This document shows positions 26,201 to 34,216 of a stretch of DNA of 34,216 nt, in pieces. The notes beneath the pieces were generated by a model, which worked only from the letters and a program-made list of their open reading frames with translations, did not search any database and had not been told where the DNA came from. A program made the position numbers and the translations under genes. This DNA is from Dokdonella sp. Lineage in GTDB: Bacteria > Pseudomonadota > Gammaproteobacteria > Xanthomonadales > Rhodanobacteraceae. Within the stretch, counting starts at the first letter, position 1. The number at the start of each line of letters is the position of its first letter. The stretch is taken from positions 1 through 34,216 of the forward strand of contig NZ_JAHCAP010000031.1 in NCBI RefSeq assembly GCF_019634815.1. Reading direction: 5' to 3'.

Positions 26201-29200
26201 GCGGAACTGGTGGGTGTAGTCGAAGCCGGCCGGAATCGGGAAACCGGCGGTATCGGGGAAGTCGACCTCCAGGCCGTCATTGACCGCCGTCAAACTGCCC
26301 GCAACCCAGGCGCTGCCGTCCCAGACTTCGGCGTCGACATCGCCGACCAGCAGCGTTTCGCCACTCATCTCGATGCGCACCTTGACGTAGCCGTTCTCGG
26401 CCAGGGCACCACCAAAGTTGCGCAGGCGGCCCGTGTACGCGGCCGGCACATCCTCTTCGACGCCTGCCACCGGACCATTGAGATCCAGTCGGATGTCGTC
26501 GGGCATCGGACCGATATCGGTCTGGATCGAGACCGGATCGGCGACTGCCGTGAGAGCACCGGCATCGACCACGGTCGCGGTCGCCGTGTACACGGCCGCA
26601 TCGGCAAAGGTGAAGCGGAACTGCCAGCTCCACTCGGCTTCATCGATCGGGAAACCGTTGTCCATGATCGGCTTCGGGAACAGGTAGACCAGGTCGCCAC
26701 CATCCTGCGTGAAGGGCAGGCTGAGGTTGTAGGGCGGTTGGGTCGGATCGACCCACTGCCCGCCCCAGAAGATTTCCATCTTGCTGATGTCGCTCACCGT
26801 CGCCGGACCCGTACTCTTGTGCAGGCGCACCTGCACGAAGTAGAGGTTGGCCGGATTGGGCAGCGGATCGGCGCGCAGCGTGCCCACGTATTGCACCGGC
26901 GTACCCACCGTGCCGACCACCGCGCCCTGCAGTTGCAGGCTGATCTGCGGCGTGTCGATCACCGTGGTGTCGATCTGCGCATGCGCCAGCGATGGCGCCG
27001 CGATGGCATCGCCGATCGTGCCCGCGTCGGCCGCGTCGATCACGTCGGCCTGCGCGCCATAGACGCCCACGCTGCCGTAGGTGAAGCGGAAGTTCCAGCT
27101 CCACACCGGATCGATGATCGGGAATGCGGCATTGGGCTGCGGGAACAGGTAGACGAGGTCATTGCCGTCGACATGCAGCTCGGCTTGCAGCTGGCTGGTC
27201 GCGTCGAACCAGCCGCCGTTGTAGAGCTCCATCTTGACCAGGTCGGCCGCCGTCATCGCATCGACGCCGCCGTTCTTGCTCAGGCGCACGCGCACGAAGA
27301 AGGTGTGCCCGGTGTAGAGCGAAGGCTCGGCCAGCATCGTTCCGGTGTACTGCGCCGCACTGCCCAGCTCGACCGGGTCGAGCGGACCGTTCAGCAGCAG
27401 CGCCATGTCGGGCAGGTGCGGCGTGGCCGCGACCACGGTGGTGGAGATCGCGCCCGTGGCGAACACATCCGGATTGGCCAGCATCACCTGGGCATGGTCG
27501 ATCACCTGCGCGGTCATCGTGTAGACGCCGGTATCGGCCCAGCTGGCGCGGAAGTTCCACGTCCACACCGGATCCTGGATCTCGAAGCCATCGCCGATCA
27601 GGCTGTTGGGGAAATCCATCACCAGCTCGTTGCCCACCAGGGTGAACGCGCCGGGCGGCAGCGCCTGCCACGAGCCCATGTAGAACACTTCGATGGACGC
27701 CAGGTCAGCCGCCGCCAGCGGATGATTGCCGCCCGTCTTGGCGATCGTCGTGCGCACATCGAACTTGTCGCCCACGTGCAGCGACGGATCGGCGGTCATC
27801 GTCCCGGTGTAGCCGGCGACACTGCCCACTTCGATGCTGCCCACCGGGCCGGTCAGGGCCATATGGATGTCCGTCGGCGGCAATTCCGGCAACACCACGG
27901 TCGCGATCGAACCGACCACGGCAGGACTGATGTCCGGACCGGCGATGCCGTCGGTCAGGGTCGCGGTCACGGTGTAGGTGCCCACGGTCGCGAAGCTGAA
28001 GCGGACATTCCAGGTCCAGCTGGGATCCAGGATCGGGAAGCCGCTGGAATAGCCCGGAATGCCGTCGGGGAAGTTGTAGGTGAGCGTATGCGTGATCGGA
28101 TCGAGCACGAACGGAATCGAGCCGAAGAAGGTCGTCGCGTCTTCCCACACGCCGTTGTAGAACACTTCCATCGTGGCCAGGTCACTCAAGGCCAACGGCG
28201 CACCGCCCGACTTGGTCAGCTCCACGCGATAGCCGAAGTGCTCGCCGGTGTGCAGCGCCGGATTGGCCAGCATGGTCGCGGCGTACTGCGCGGTGTCACC
28301 CACATGGATCGGATCGACGGGGCCGTTGAGCACGAGCGCCATGTCGGAGGTGCCGGACACGATCTGCAAGGTCGCGGTATTGCTGCCGCTGTAATTGCCA
28401 TCGCTGACCGTCGCCACCACGGCGTAACTGCCGATCACGGTCGGCGGGGTCGGGCTGCCGTTGTAGGTGATCGTCAGCGCCACATTCGGCGTCGGCGCAG
28501 TCGTCGCCACCACCGACTTGGGCGAGCCGTCGAAAGCCTGCACCAGGTGCGAGAAGCTGATCGTGGTGGGCTGGGGCGTGACGCTCGCGCTCGTGCTGCT
28601 GGCCGGCGCCTGGTAATTGCTGCCGGTGCAGGCGGCAGCGCTGAGCGGATAGCTGCCCACGTTCGGCCCGACCGTGCCGCCCACCGAGCAGGGCATGCCC
28701 GGCTCGGCGAGCAGGCGCGCGGTGACCGCGTGCGTGTTGCCGTCGTAGACGAAACTCGCCGGATCGGGAACGAACTCGATCGTGGTGTTCGCACGATTGA
28801 TCACGAGCGTGCCGGTGACGGTGCCTTCGCAGCAGTTGTCGGTGATCGTGGCGACCACGGTATAGCTGCCAGCAGCGGTCGGCGGCGTCGGGCTGCCGTC
28901 GTAAATCACGCTGTAGGGAAGGTTTGCAGGCGACGTCGTGGCCGTGACCACCTGCGCGCTGCCGTCGTAGGTGCGCGTGAGCGGCCCATCAAGCGAGATC
29001 GCCGCCGGCGTGATCTGCACCAGCACGGTCGGCGCCGCGTTTTCGAAGCTCGCGGTCACCGTCGATGAACCTGCGAGCAGACCCGAGAAACTCGTCGTCG
29101 CCACGCCGCCCGTGGTCGCCTGCGGCGAGGTCGCGCTCGCGCCATTGCTGGCTGCGAACGCGATCGAGGTGCCGTCGGTGAACAGGTTGCTGGTGTCGAC

Positions 29201-31924
29201 AGCCGTACCCGCGGAGTTGTGATTGAGATCTGCGGCAATGCTGATCGTCGCGCCCTTGGCGATGTTGATCGGCGAGGCGGGCAGGCTCAGCACCAGCCAC
29301 GGCGAACTTGCACCAACACCCTGCGCGGCGTCGCACCCCGCACTGGGCGCTGCCGGGTCGGCATTGCAACCCCACCAGTTGTTGCTGAAATCACTGCTGC
29401 CGTTGCTGCCATTGACGGCATCGCCATTGTCACTCCAGCCGGTGGCGTTGCCACTGATGCGGTTGACGTTGGCGGTCGTGTTGAGGCTCTTGCCGCTGCC
29501 ACGGTCGGTGATCACGCCCACATCGAAACCGGTAAACCGGTTGTTGGCCAGCTCCGCCTGGTTGTCGTGATGGCCCCAATTGAACGAGGTCGTGCTCAGC
29601 CACGCGCCGGCGGTCGTGTCACCCGGCGTGGACACCGTGGCGCCCGTGCCATCGACCTGATTGCGCAGGAAGTGGGTGGTGAACAGCGGCGAGGCGTCGT
29701 CGGTACGGCCCGAGAAGGCGCCCAGGCCGACCGCGCAGGCGCTGATCGTGTTGTCCTGGATCGTCACGTCACGATAGTTCGCGAACGAGAAGATGCCGTA
29801 ACCGTCATCGACGTTGCAGGCGATGGTGTTGAATTCGATCACATCACCAACGCCACCGCTGCCGCCGTTGTTGTCGGTGTGGACGCCGCCGCCGGAACCG
29901 GTCACGGTGTTGTTGCTGAAGGTGGTGCCGCGCGACCAGTTCGCGGCGATGCCGTCATTGGCATTGGAAACGGTGTTGCCATCGATGATGCCGCCGCCAC
30001 CGAAGTTGAAGATCGCCAGCGACGCATAGGGATCGGACTTGACGTTGTCGACCACGTTGTCGCGGAACTCGAAGCTGCCGTTGTTGCTGGGCGAATACAG
30101 ACCGCGCAGCCAGATGTTGCGGATCGTCGTGTCATGCACCTTGAAATTGGTGAATGCGCCGCCCGTGGTCGCGCTCATGATGCCGTTGCGTGCAGCAATA
30201 TCGGTGGCGTGCCCCGGGATGTTCGGGTTGATGCCATCAACCGTGAGATCGGAGATCTCCACGTTCGAGGCCTTGACCAGGAACACCACGCTGGCATCGC
30301 CTGCCGTGCACATCGAGCCCTGCGAACCCAGTGGCGCGCCACCGCAATCGGGGTTGTAAGCTGCCGGCACGATCGTGGTGCTGGCCTGACCCGCACCGAC
30401 GATGGTGATCGGACGCGCGACCACCACGTTTTCGGCGTGCAGGCCCGTCGCGACAGCGATGGTGTCGCCATTGCTCGCCGCGGCCACCGCCGAGGTGATC
30501 GTGCAATAGGTCGCGCCGGTGTTCTGGTTGGTGGCGTACCCGCCACTCATCGAAGCGCCGGCCGGTTGCAGCGAAACCGTATCCCCCAGGGTGTTGCCGC
30601 TGGCGGTGTTGCCGCTGTAGGTGACGCAGGTGAACGGCGCATTGCCGCGCGCAAACCATGCGCTCACGGTGTTCTGGTTGGAATCACCCGGCAGGCTGGA
30701 TGGCTGGTTGGCCTGCTGGACCTGCAAACCGATGTCGTTGCCGGTGAGCGTATTGCCCGTGATCGAGGAAGCCAGTCCCTCGACCACGATGCCGTAGCCG
30801 CGGTAGGAACTGCCCGGATTGTCGGTGCGCACGTCGTGCACGGTGTTGTTGCGCACCACCACGCCTGCCGTTGCATCGACCTGGTAGGAGTACACGCCAA
30901 ATGCGCGGCGAATCACCGCGATGCCGGCGCGATCGCGCAGGGTCTTCACGCCCGCGCCGTCGATCGTGTTGCCTTCGACGAGAATCGCACCATCGCCGCT
31001 GTCGCCCGGCCCCGGCAGTGCGCCGCTGCCGTTGGGAATCTTGATCTCGATGCCGAAGCGGCCGGTGTTGGTGATCGTGTTGTTGCGGACGATGTTGGCG
31101 CGCAAGCTCGGCGAGCCCGAGGTCAGCTGGATGAAGCTCATCCCCGAATCACCGACATTCTCGACCACGTTGTCGAGGATCCATGCACCGGTGGCGGCGC
31201 CATCCTGCAGCTCGATGCCGCAACAGCTGACGAGGTCATGCACGAAATTGTTCTGGATCGTGATGTCGCGCTTGATGCCGTCCCACACCACGATGCCGCG
31301 GCCGCCGTTCGGCCCGAAGCCGATGTCGGTGATTTCGTTGTTGCGGATGGTCACGCCATTGATGCCGCTCGGCGCGCCGCCAGAAACCAGCACGCCATGC
31401 TGACCGCAATGGTGCAGGAAATTTTCCTCGATCAAGGTGTTGTGGTTGCCACCCACCGCCTCCACGCAATGGCTGGTGAAATTGCGCACCTCCAGGCCGC
31501 TGACGCTGGCGCCGGTGACGCCGCTGGCGATCTGGACACCTACCGCGTTGACGTTGAGGCCATCGATGATCACCGAAGGCGGCACGGTCGGTCCTGCGTT
31601 GAGGTGGAAGTTGCCACCGCGCACGCCGACGCCATCGACGGCCGCCTTCAGATGCACGGACTTGGTCAGGACGATGCTGCCCGAATAGATCCCGGGCGCG
31701 AGTTCCAGCGTTTGCCCATCACGCGTGGCCGCATCGGCAAGTGCGGCATTGATGTCCGGATAATCCAAACCGGTCTCGACCACATGGACGGAATTGCCGA
31801 TCGCGCCGCTGGCCGCATTTGCTGCCGGCCTGACCGCTGCCGTCGCGGATGCGGCCCACGCCAATGTGCCGAGCGCGACGGCGCAAAATGTGGCTACCCA
31901 GCTGGATTCGCCTGACTTGTGCAT
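23216..31924 (-). CDS. Giant secreted beta-helix / Ig-like repeat surface protein (about 2902 aa)
   Basis: The ATG at 31924 has GAGGAGAAG upstream and begins a signal peptide (residues 1-30, ending ASATAA). In order: a right-handed parallel beta-helix (about 45-870, many 'NNTI'/'DNVVENV' rungs, NosD/pectate-lyase-like); a Big_1-like domain (about 885-975); three MBG/YDG-type Ig-like repeats marked by 'YDGS' and 'AGSYTVVATI' (about 976-1190); five copies of an unrecognised ~154-residue repeat (1194-1945); about eight more MBG/YDG repeats (1946-2540); a second Big_1-like domain ('VKVTDAGGNPVPGVAITFAA', about 2545-2640); a DUF11-like domain (about 2648-2760); 'EIVIFRDGFE' (2769-2778); and a ~124-residue C-terminal module. 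An adhesin or matrix role fits but is inferred. No dedicated secretion partner is visible. A strong terminator follows. Confidence 0.88.
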   Translation of the reverse strand: MHKSGESSWVATFCAVALGTLAWAASATAAVRPAANAASGAIGNSVHVVETGLDYPDINAALADAATRDGQTLELAPGIYSGSIVLTKSVHLKAAVDGVGVRGGNFHLNAGPTVPPSVIIDGLNVNAVGVQIASGVTGASVSGLEVRNFTSHCVEAVGGNHNTLIEENFLHHCGQHGVLVSGGAPSGINGVTIRNNEITDIGFGPNGGRGIVVWDGIKRDITIQNNFVHDLVSCCGIELQDGAATGAWILDNVVENVGDSGMSFIQLTSGSPSLRANIVRNNTITNTGRFGIEIKIPNGSGALPGPGDSGDGAILVEGNTIDGAGVKTLRDRAGIAVIRRAFGVYSYQVDATAGVVVRNNTVHDVRTDNPGSSYRGYGIVVEGLASSITGNTLTGNDIGLQVQQANQPSSLPGDSNQNTVSAWFARGNAPFTCVTYSGNTASGNTLGDTVSLQPAGASMSGGYATNQNTGATYCTITSAVAAASNGDTIAVATGLHAENVVVARPITIVGAGQASTTIVPAAYNPDCGGAPLGSQGSMCTAGDASVVFLVKASNVEISDLTVDGINPNIPGHATDIAARNGIMSATTGGAFTNFKVHDTTIRNIWLRGLYSPSNNGSFEFRDNVVDNVKSDPYASLAIFNFGGGGIIDGNTVSNANDGIAANWSRGTTFSNNTVTGSGGGVHTDNNGGSGGVGDVIEFNTIACNVDDGYGIFSFANYRDVTIQDNTISACAVGLGAFSGRTDDASPLFTTHFLRNQVDGTGATVSTPGDTTAGAWLSTTSFNWGHHDNQAELANNRFTGFDVGVITDRGSGKSLNTTANVNRISGNATGWSDNGDAVNGSNGSSDFSNNWWGCNADPAAPSAGCDAAQGVGASSPWLVLSLPASPINIAKGATISIAADLNHNSAGTAVDTSNLFTDGTSIAFAASNGASATSPQATTGGVATTSFSGLLAGSSTVTASFENAAPTVLVQITPAAISLDGPLTRTYDGSAQVVTATTSPANLPYSVIYDGSPTPPTAAGSYTVVATITDNCCEGTVTGTLVINRANTTIEFVPDPASFVYDGNTHAVTARLLAEPGMPCSVGGTVGPNVGSYPLSAAACTGSNYQAPASSTSASVTPQPTTISFSHLVQAFDGSPKSVVATTAPTPNVALTITYNGSPTPPTVIGSYAVVATVSDGNYSGSNTATLQIVSGTSDMALVLNGPVDPIHVGDTAQYAATMLANPALHTGEHFGYRVELTKSGGAPLALSDLATMEVFYNGVWEDATTFFGSIPFVLDPITHTLTYNFPDGIPGYSSGFPILDPSWTWNVRFSFATVGTYTVTATLTDGIAGPDISPAVVGSIATVVLPELPPTDIHMALTGPVGSIEVGSVAGYTGTMTADPSLHVGDKFDVRTTIAKTGGNHPLAAADLASIEVFYMGSWQALPPGAFTLVGNELVMDFPNSLIGDGFEIQDPVWTWNFRASWADTGVYTMTAQVIDHAQVMLANPDVFATGAISTTVVAATPHLPDMALLLNGPLDPVELGSAAQYTGTMLAEPSLYTGHTFFVRVRLSKNGGVDAMTAADLVKMELYNGGWFDATSQLQAELHVDGNDLVYLFPQPNAAFPIIDPVWSWNFRFTYGSVGVYGAQADVIDAADAGTIGDAIAAPSLAHAQIDTTVIDTPQISLQLQGAVVGTVGTPVQYVGTLRADPLPNPANLYFVQVRLHKSTGPATVSDISKMEIFWGGQWVDPTQPPYNLSLPFTQDGGDLVYLFPKPIMDNGFPIDEAEWSWQFRFTFADAAVYTATATVVDAGALTAVADPVSIQTDIGPMPDDIRLDLNGPVAGVEEDVPAAYTGRLRNFGGALAENGYVKVRIEMSGETLLVGDVDAEVWDGSAWVAGSLTAVNDGLEVDFPDTAGFPIPAGFDYTHQFRITYHRTGVFHALAAVMGAVSGDVHASAEMFTEVVARSPVTASVSFDPNSLHAVYDGAAHAALASTSPSGLTLVYTYNGNNTAPTQAGSYVVVATIDAGNPANAPYVGSASAILTIDKATGTVGFAPLTGAYGSVHAVTATLSPVDANSTCSAVAGVPAQNAAVGVYSVSASCTSDNYAASGTASYAVTPAAAGNTGITLTGGSFVYDGASHAATVANPNAVAYTLSYDTGNGSAPINAGNWTATLTVTDPNYTSETLTAPVTITQADVSLVFGDLAHVYDGTPKAASVATVPAGVTGVSLGYAPDAMPINAGSYLVTATLSNPNYSLTGTTTATLVIAKAVGAVSFGATNFSFDGLPHDTTAVIAQETGTSCTLTPVGDYPRTHAGSTTLAASCDGQNYTASGSTTLTVSPKAVTIALSGLGTFSYDGNAHAASASVTGEVAGFPATTVITYNGSGTAPSDTGSYNVVAALDAGVTDYTAMPVNGLIVIGAANATVTLSDLSAVYDGNPHAATVVTDPAGLTTSVTYDGSATPPTNAGSYTVVATITQAGYSGSASGTLVIAKAPATVTLNAADLLQTWGSTHAVGVTTDPASLATSITYDGNAGEPANVGSYSVVAVVTDPNYTGSASGTLVITHGDPAQISVVGSAMFSGTAGQPLVGPLPTVKVTDAGGNPVPGVAITFAAGAGDGSLSGATPSTDQNGLASLGGWTLDAAPGTDVVTATAAGVGGNVTFSATSTADSSGLAVSVTDGRVATQVGRVLTWTIMIGNGGNSNLDGVHVEDALPVEMDANGALWQCIAINGATCAASGSGDLDEMIDLPAGSSVVYLLSATVVQDVDGMIENMVSVTHGGNTIVRTDQTEIVIFRDGFEMYGDGSSPRPEGMQPIALGTLGDDQPLMFAIEPQQLPSLQRVSIAQASDRSFTVEAIRIDGVAYLRLIARGDAGEVTTEWSVVAGTQFALLLDGTRLALVGAAADLDLELAHGGSIAVNGAGPM
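26088..28345 (-). repeat. Five-copy ~154-residue protein repeat inside the giant gene
   Basis: Repeat starts in the protein are residues 1194, 1352, 1506, 1660 and 1810 (DNA 28345, 27871, 27409, 26947 and 26497, reading leftward). Shared pattern: a start like 'DMALLLNGPLDPVELG', then 'AQYTGTMLA-P-L--G', 'FFVRVRLSKNGG', 'ADL-KMELYNGGWFDAT', 'LVYLFPQP', 'FPIIDPVWSWNFRFTY' and 'VGVYTATA-V-DA'. The fifth copy is the most diverged. Copies differ enough at DNA level to be old duplications. The fold looks all-beta, Ig-like, but I cannot name the family. Confidence 0.85.
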
Positions 31925-32097
31925 GTTCTTCTCCTCAAACCGTCCGTCCTGATCCTGCGCGGTCATGCCCGCACCCTTGCCAGCAAAGCTCGCCTCTGAC
32001 GCTGGCGACGTGCGTCGCCGCATTCGTGCGAGCCAAAACCATCTCGTCGCCCCATGCCCGACCTTGTGCATCGAACCGCCATCGACCGTTGCATCGT

Positions 32098-34216
32098 TCA
32101 TGGCTGCGAAACTCCCTTGATCGTGTACCCGGCATCGGCCGGCGCCTGCACGCGCAGATCCCGCTCGGCGCCGAGCAAGGCCACCTGCGCGCCTTCGCGC
32201 AGCAGGGCGAAGCGCTTGCCTTCAAGCGCGCTCCAGGCGGTCGCGGCATCGCTGCCGGCGCCACCTGCGACGACACGCACCAGCAACTGCGTGCCGATGC
32301 GGATTGCTTCGACTGCGAAGCTGCCGTCGGCGGCACGCGCAAGCGTCACGGCTTGCGGCGCTGCGAGGTGGTCGGGATCGAAGGCGATCTCGAGCGCGCC
32401 GCCATCGACGAGCGCGCCGACTTCGGCCAGCTTGGCAAGATCATCACGCGTCTGCGCGCCATCGCCGCCTGCCTCGAAACCATCGCGGAAGATCACGATC
32501 TCGGTGTCGTCGCTGCGCGTGATCGTGTTGACACCGTCGTCCACGCTGACGCTGGTGGTGATCATGCCGTCGAGGTCGGCGGTGACCGCCGCGGTGAGCA
32601 GGTAGGTCACGCCGCTGCCCGCCGGCAGGTCGATGCTGTCGTCGAGACCGCCGCTGCCGCTCGCCGTGCAACTGGCGTCGCCTGCGGGGATGCACTGCCA
32701 CTGTGCGCTGCCGGCATCGACTTCGGGCGGCAGGCCAGCGACGACATGGACGGCCGCGGCGTCGGAGCTGCGCGGATTGCCGACCTCGATCGTCCAGGTC
32801 AGGCTGCGACCAACCTGGGTCGCGCTGCGGCCATCGTCGATCGAGACCGTGAGCGGCGTCGCGTCGGCCGCGCCGCTGGCGACGAAGGCGACACTGCCAC
32901 TCACGCCCGCGGCGCTCGCGCTGGCATTGTTGTTGCCCGGAACCGGCGACAGCGTCCAACCGCCAAGCGTGGCGATGCCGTTCTGGTCGGTGTTCTGCGC
33001 GGCACCCGTGAGCGTGCCATTGCCCGCGCTCGCGGCAAACGTCACCGCGACGCCCGCGACAGGATGACCTCCGACATCGGTGACCTTGACCGATGGCAAG
33101 GCACCGGCCAGGGGCTGGCCGGCCGTACCACTGAAGCTGCCTGCGCCATTGATCGTGATGCTGCTCGGTGCGCCAACCGTGATCACGAGTTCGCCGCTGG
33201 TCGCGGCCGCCGTGTAGTCGGTTTCGCTCGCAGCGAGCGACGCCAGCACGTCATAGCTGCCGACTTCGACCGGCGCGGCGGTGTTGCCGTCATAGCTGAC
33301 ATCGACCGCTGCAGGGAAGCCCGCGACTTCGCCGGTGACGGCAACGCTCGCGGCGTGCGGCTGGCCGTCGTAGGGAATCGGGCCGAGATCGGACAGCACC
33401 AGCGTCACCGCTTTTGGCGACACCGTGAGGGTCGTGCTGCCGCTGGCGCTGTAGTTCGTACCGGTGCAGCTCGCCGCGAGCGTGGTGCTGCCCGCATGCA
33501 GGCGCGGATAGTCGCCGACCGGCGTGAGCGTGCAGGCGCTGCTGTTGCCCGGCTCCTGCGTGATCACCGCCGTGGTGTCGTGCGCGCTGCCGTCGAAATC
33601 GAAATTGGTCGCGCCAAAGGTCACCGCGCCAGACGCGCGCGTGATGTGCACGGTCTCGCTGCCGCTCGCGCTGTAGTTGGTGCTCGTGCAGGTCGCGCCC
33701 ACCGCATAGTCGCCGGCGTTCGGGCCGACGTTCGCGGGCGTGAACACGCAGCTCGCACCACCTTCCTCGCTGATCGAGGCGGTCGGCGTCACCGCGTTGC
33801 CGTCGTAGACGTGGTTGAGGTTGCCCCAGGCGAGCGTGCCGGGCGCGCGCGTGATGTGCACGGTCTCGCTGCCGCTCGCGCTGTAGTTGGTGCTCGTGCA
33901 GGTCGCGCTCACCGCATGGTCGCCGGCGTTCGGGCCGACGTTCGCGGGCGTGAACACGCAGCTCGCACCACCTTCCTCGCTGATCGAGGCGGTCGGCGTC
34001 ACCGTGTTGCCGTCGTAGACGTGGTTGAGGTTGCCCCAGGCGAGCGTGCCCGGCGCGCGCGTGATGTGCACGGTCTCGCTGCCGCTCGCGCTGTAGTTGG
34101 TGCTGGTGCAGCTCGCGCTCACCGCATAGTCGCCGACGTTCGGGCCGACGTTCGCGGGCGTGAACACGCAGCTCGCGCCACCTTCCTCGCTGATCGAGGC
34201 GGTCGGCGTCACCGTG
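32098..34216 (-). CDS. Second giant Ig-like repeat surface protein, 5' part beyond the window
   Basis: Paralogue of the neighbouring giant protein, with about 706 C-terminal residues visible and no start inside the window. From the cut edge: three near-identical 70-residue MBG-like repeats ('HVYDGN-VTPTASISEEG', 'CVFTPANVGPNAGD', 'NYSASGSETVHITRAPG'), then two more diverged YDG repeats ('FDFDGSAHDTTAVITQ', 'PYDGQPHAASVAVTGEVAGF'), a Big_1-like domain ('SFSGTAGQPLAGALPSVKVT'), a DUF11-like domain ('RSATQVGRSLTWTIEVGNPR'), 'EIVIFRDGFE' and a ~124-residue C-terminal module ending 'YTIKGVSQP'. The tail is colinear with the other protein, but two YDG repeats present there are missing here. It ends 173 bp upstream of the other gene's start, with no strong terminator between, so co-expression is possible. 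Confidence 0.85.
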   Translation of the reverse strand, partial: TVTPTASISEEGGASCVFTPANVGPNVGDYAVSASCTSTNYSASGSETVHITRAPGTLAWGNLNHVYDGNTVTPTASISEEGGASCVFTPANVGPNAGDHAVSATCTSTNYSASGSETVHITRAPGTLAWGNLNHVYDGNAVTPTASISEEGGASCVFTPANVGPNAGDYAVGATCTSTNYSASGSETVHITRASGAVTFGATNFDFDGSAHDTTAVITQEPGNSSACTLTPVGDYPRLHAGSTTLAASCTGTNYSASGSTTLTVSPKAVTLVLSDLGPIPYDGQPHAASVAVTGEVAGFPAAVDVSYDGNTAAPVEVGSYDVLASLAASETDYTAAATSGELVITVGAPSSITINGAGSFSGTAGQPLAGALPSVKVTDVGGHPVAGVAVTFAASAGNGTLTGAAQNTDQNGIATLGGWTLSPVPGNNNASASAAGVSGSVAFVASGAADATPLTVSIDDGRSATQVGRSLTWTIEVGNPRSSDAAAVHVVAGLPPEVDAGSAQWQCIPAGDASCTASGSGGLDDSIDLPAGSGVTYLLTAAVTADLDGMITTSVSVDDGVNTITRSDDTEIVIFRDGFEAGGDGAQTRDDLAKLAEVGALVDGGALEIAFDPDHLAAPQAVTLARAADGSFAVEAIRIGTQLLVRVVAGGAGSDAATAWSALEGKRFALLREGAQVALLGAERDLRVQAPADAGYTIKGVSQP
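33641..34216 (-). repeat. Near-identical 210-bp tandem repeats
   Basis: Copies start at 33641, 33851 and 34061 (each beginning GTGATGTGCACGGTCTCGCT on the plus strand); the third is cut by the window edge. The period is exactly 210 bp, i.e. 70 codons, and the copies differ at only a few bases. They encode MBG-like Ig domains of the second giant protein. Such high identity means recent expansion or gene conversion, and copy number may vary between strains or be misassembled. Confidence 0.95.

Noticed and set aside
23027..29068. Very long plus-strand open frame (about 2000 codons) opposite the giant gene
   Set aside because: It is His/Arg/Asp-rich without any domain. The minus-strand product has a signal peptide, Shine-Dalgarno, known domains and a terminator. 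Repetitive high-GC coding DNA commonly leaves the antisense frame open.
23216..31924. Type V autotransporter
   Set aside because: The C terminus shows a small globular-looking module after DGFE, with no barrel-like strand pattern or terminal aromatic residue.
32004..32019. Hairpin GGCGAC-GTGC-GTCGCC between the two giant genes as a terminator
   Set aside because: The stem is only 6 bp and there is no T-run; a chance occurrence in GC-rich DNA is likely.

Overview
The window is GC-rich, gene-dense chromosomal DNA from a gammaproteobacterium, most likely a member of the Lysobacterales (Xanthomonadales), perhaps Rhodanobacteraceae. The reasons are the E. coli-like order bamD / rluD-pgeF-clpB, the TonB-dependent receptors, and giant surface proteins carrying an 'IFRDGFE' motif that I associate with this order. 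The family assignment is inference.

Region 1 (1-5.9 kb, minus strand) is a housekeeping run read right to left: fmdB, a DUF3011 exported protein, aspS, an alpha/beta hydrolase, ruvC, ruvA and the 5' part of kup. aspS to kup are closely packed or overlapping. Region 2 (6-12 kb, minus strand) is a vitamin B12 locus. A cobalamin riboswitch (about 10.91-11.09 kb) leads btuB, a BtuM-like membrane protein, a leaderless BtuF-like protein and cobB. A second leaderless BtuF-like gene lies just upstream of the riboswitch. No BtuC or BtuD is present.

Region 3 (12.2-21.4 kb) holds clpB with a good sigma-32-type promoter, a decayed TonB-receptor remnant, a saccharopine-dehydrogenase-like gene convergent with a DUF4166 gene, and pgeF. 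A 1.45-kb gene-free stretch (17.95-19.40 kb) follows, then rluD, divergent from bamD. The gene-free stretch is the most unusual part of the window. It contains two copies of a multi-hairpin element whose stems differ in sequence but keep pairing, each followed by an array of direct repeats (period 101 bp in one, 102 bp in the other).

Region 4 (21.4-34.2 kb, minus strand) has nadE, convergent with bamD, and two tandem paralogous giant secreted or surface proteins. The complete one has about 2902 residues: signal peptide, right-handed beta-helix, MBG/YDG-type Ig-like repeats, five copies of a ~154-residue repeat I do not recognise, a Big_1-like domain, a DUF11-like domain, IFRDGFE and a ~124-residue C-terminal module. 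The second gene runs off the right edge; its visible part has near-identical 210-bp repeats and the same C-terminal layout. No tRNA, rRNA, CRISPR array or insertion sequence was seen.
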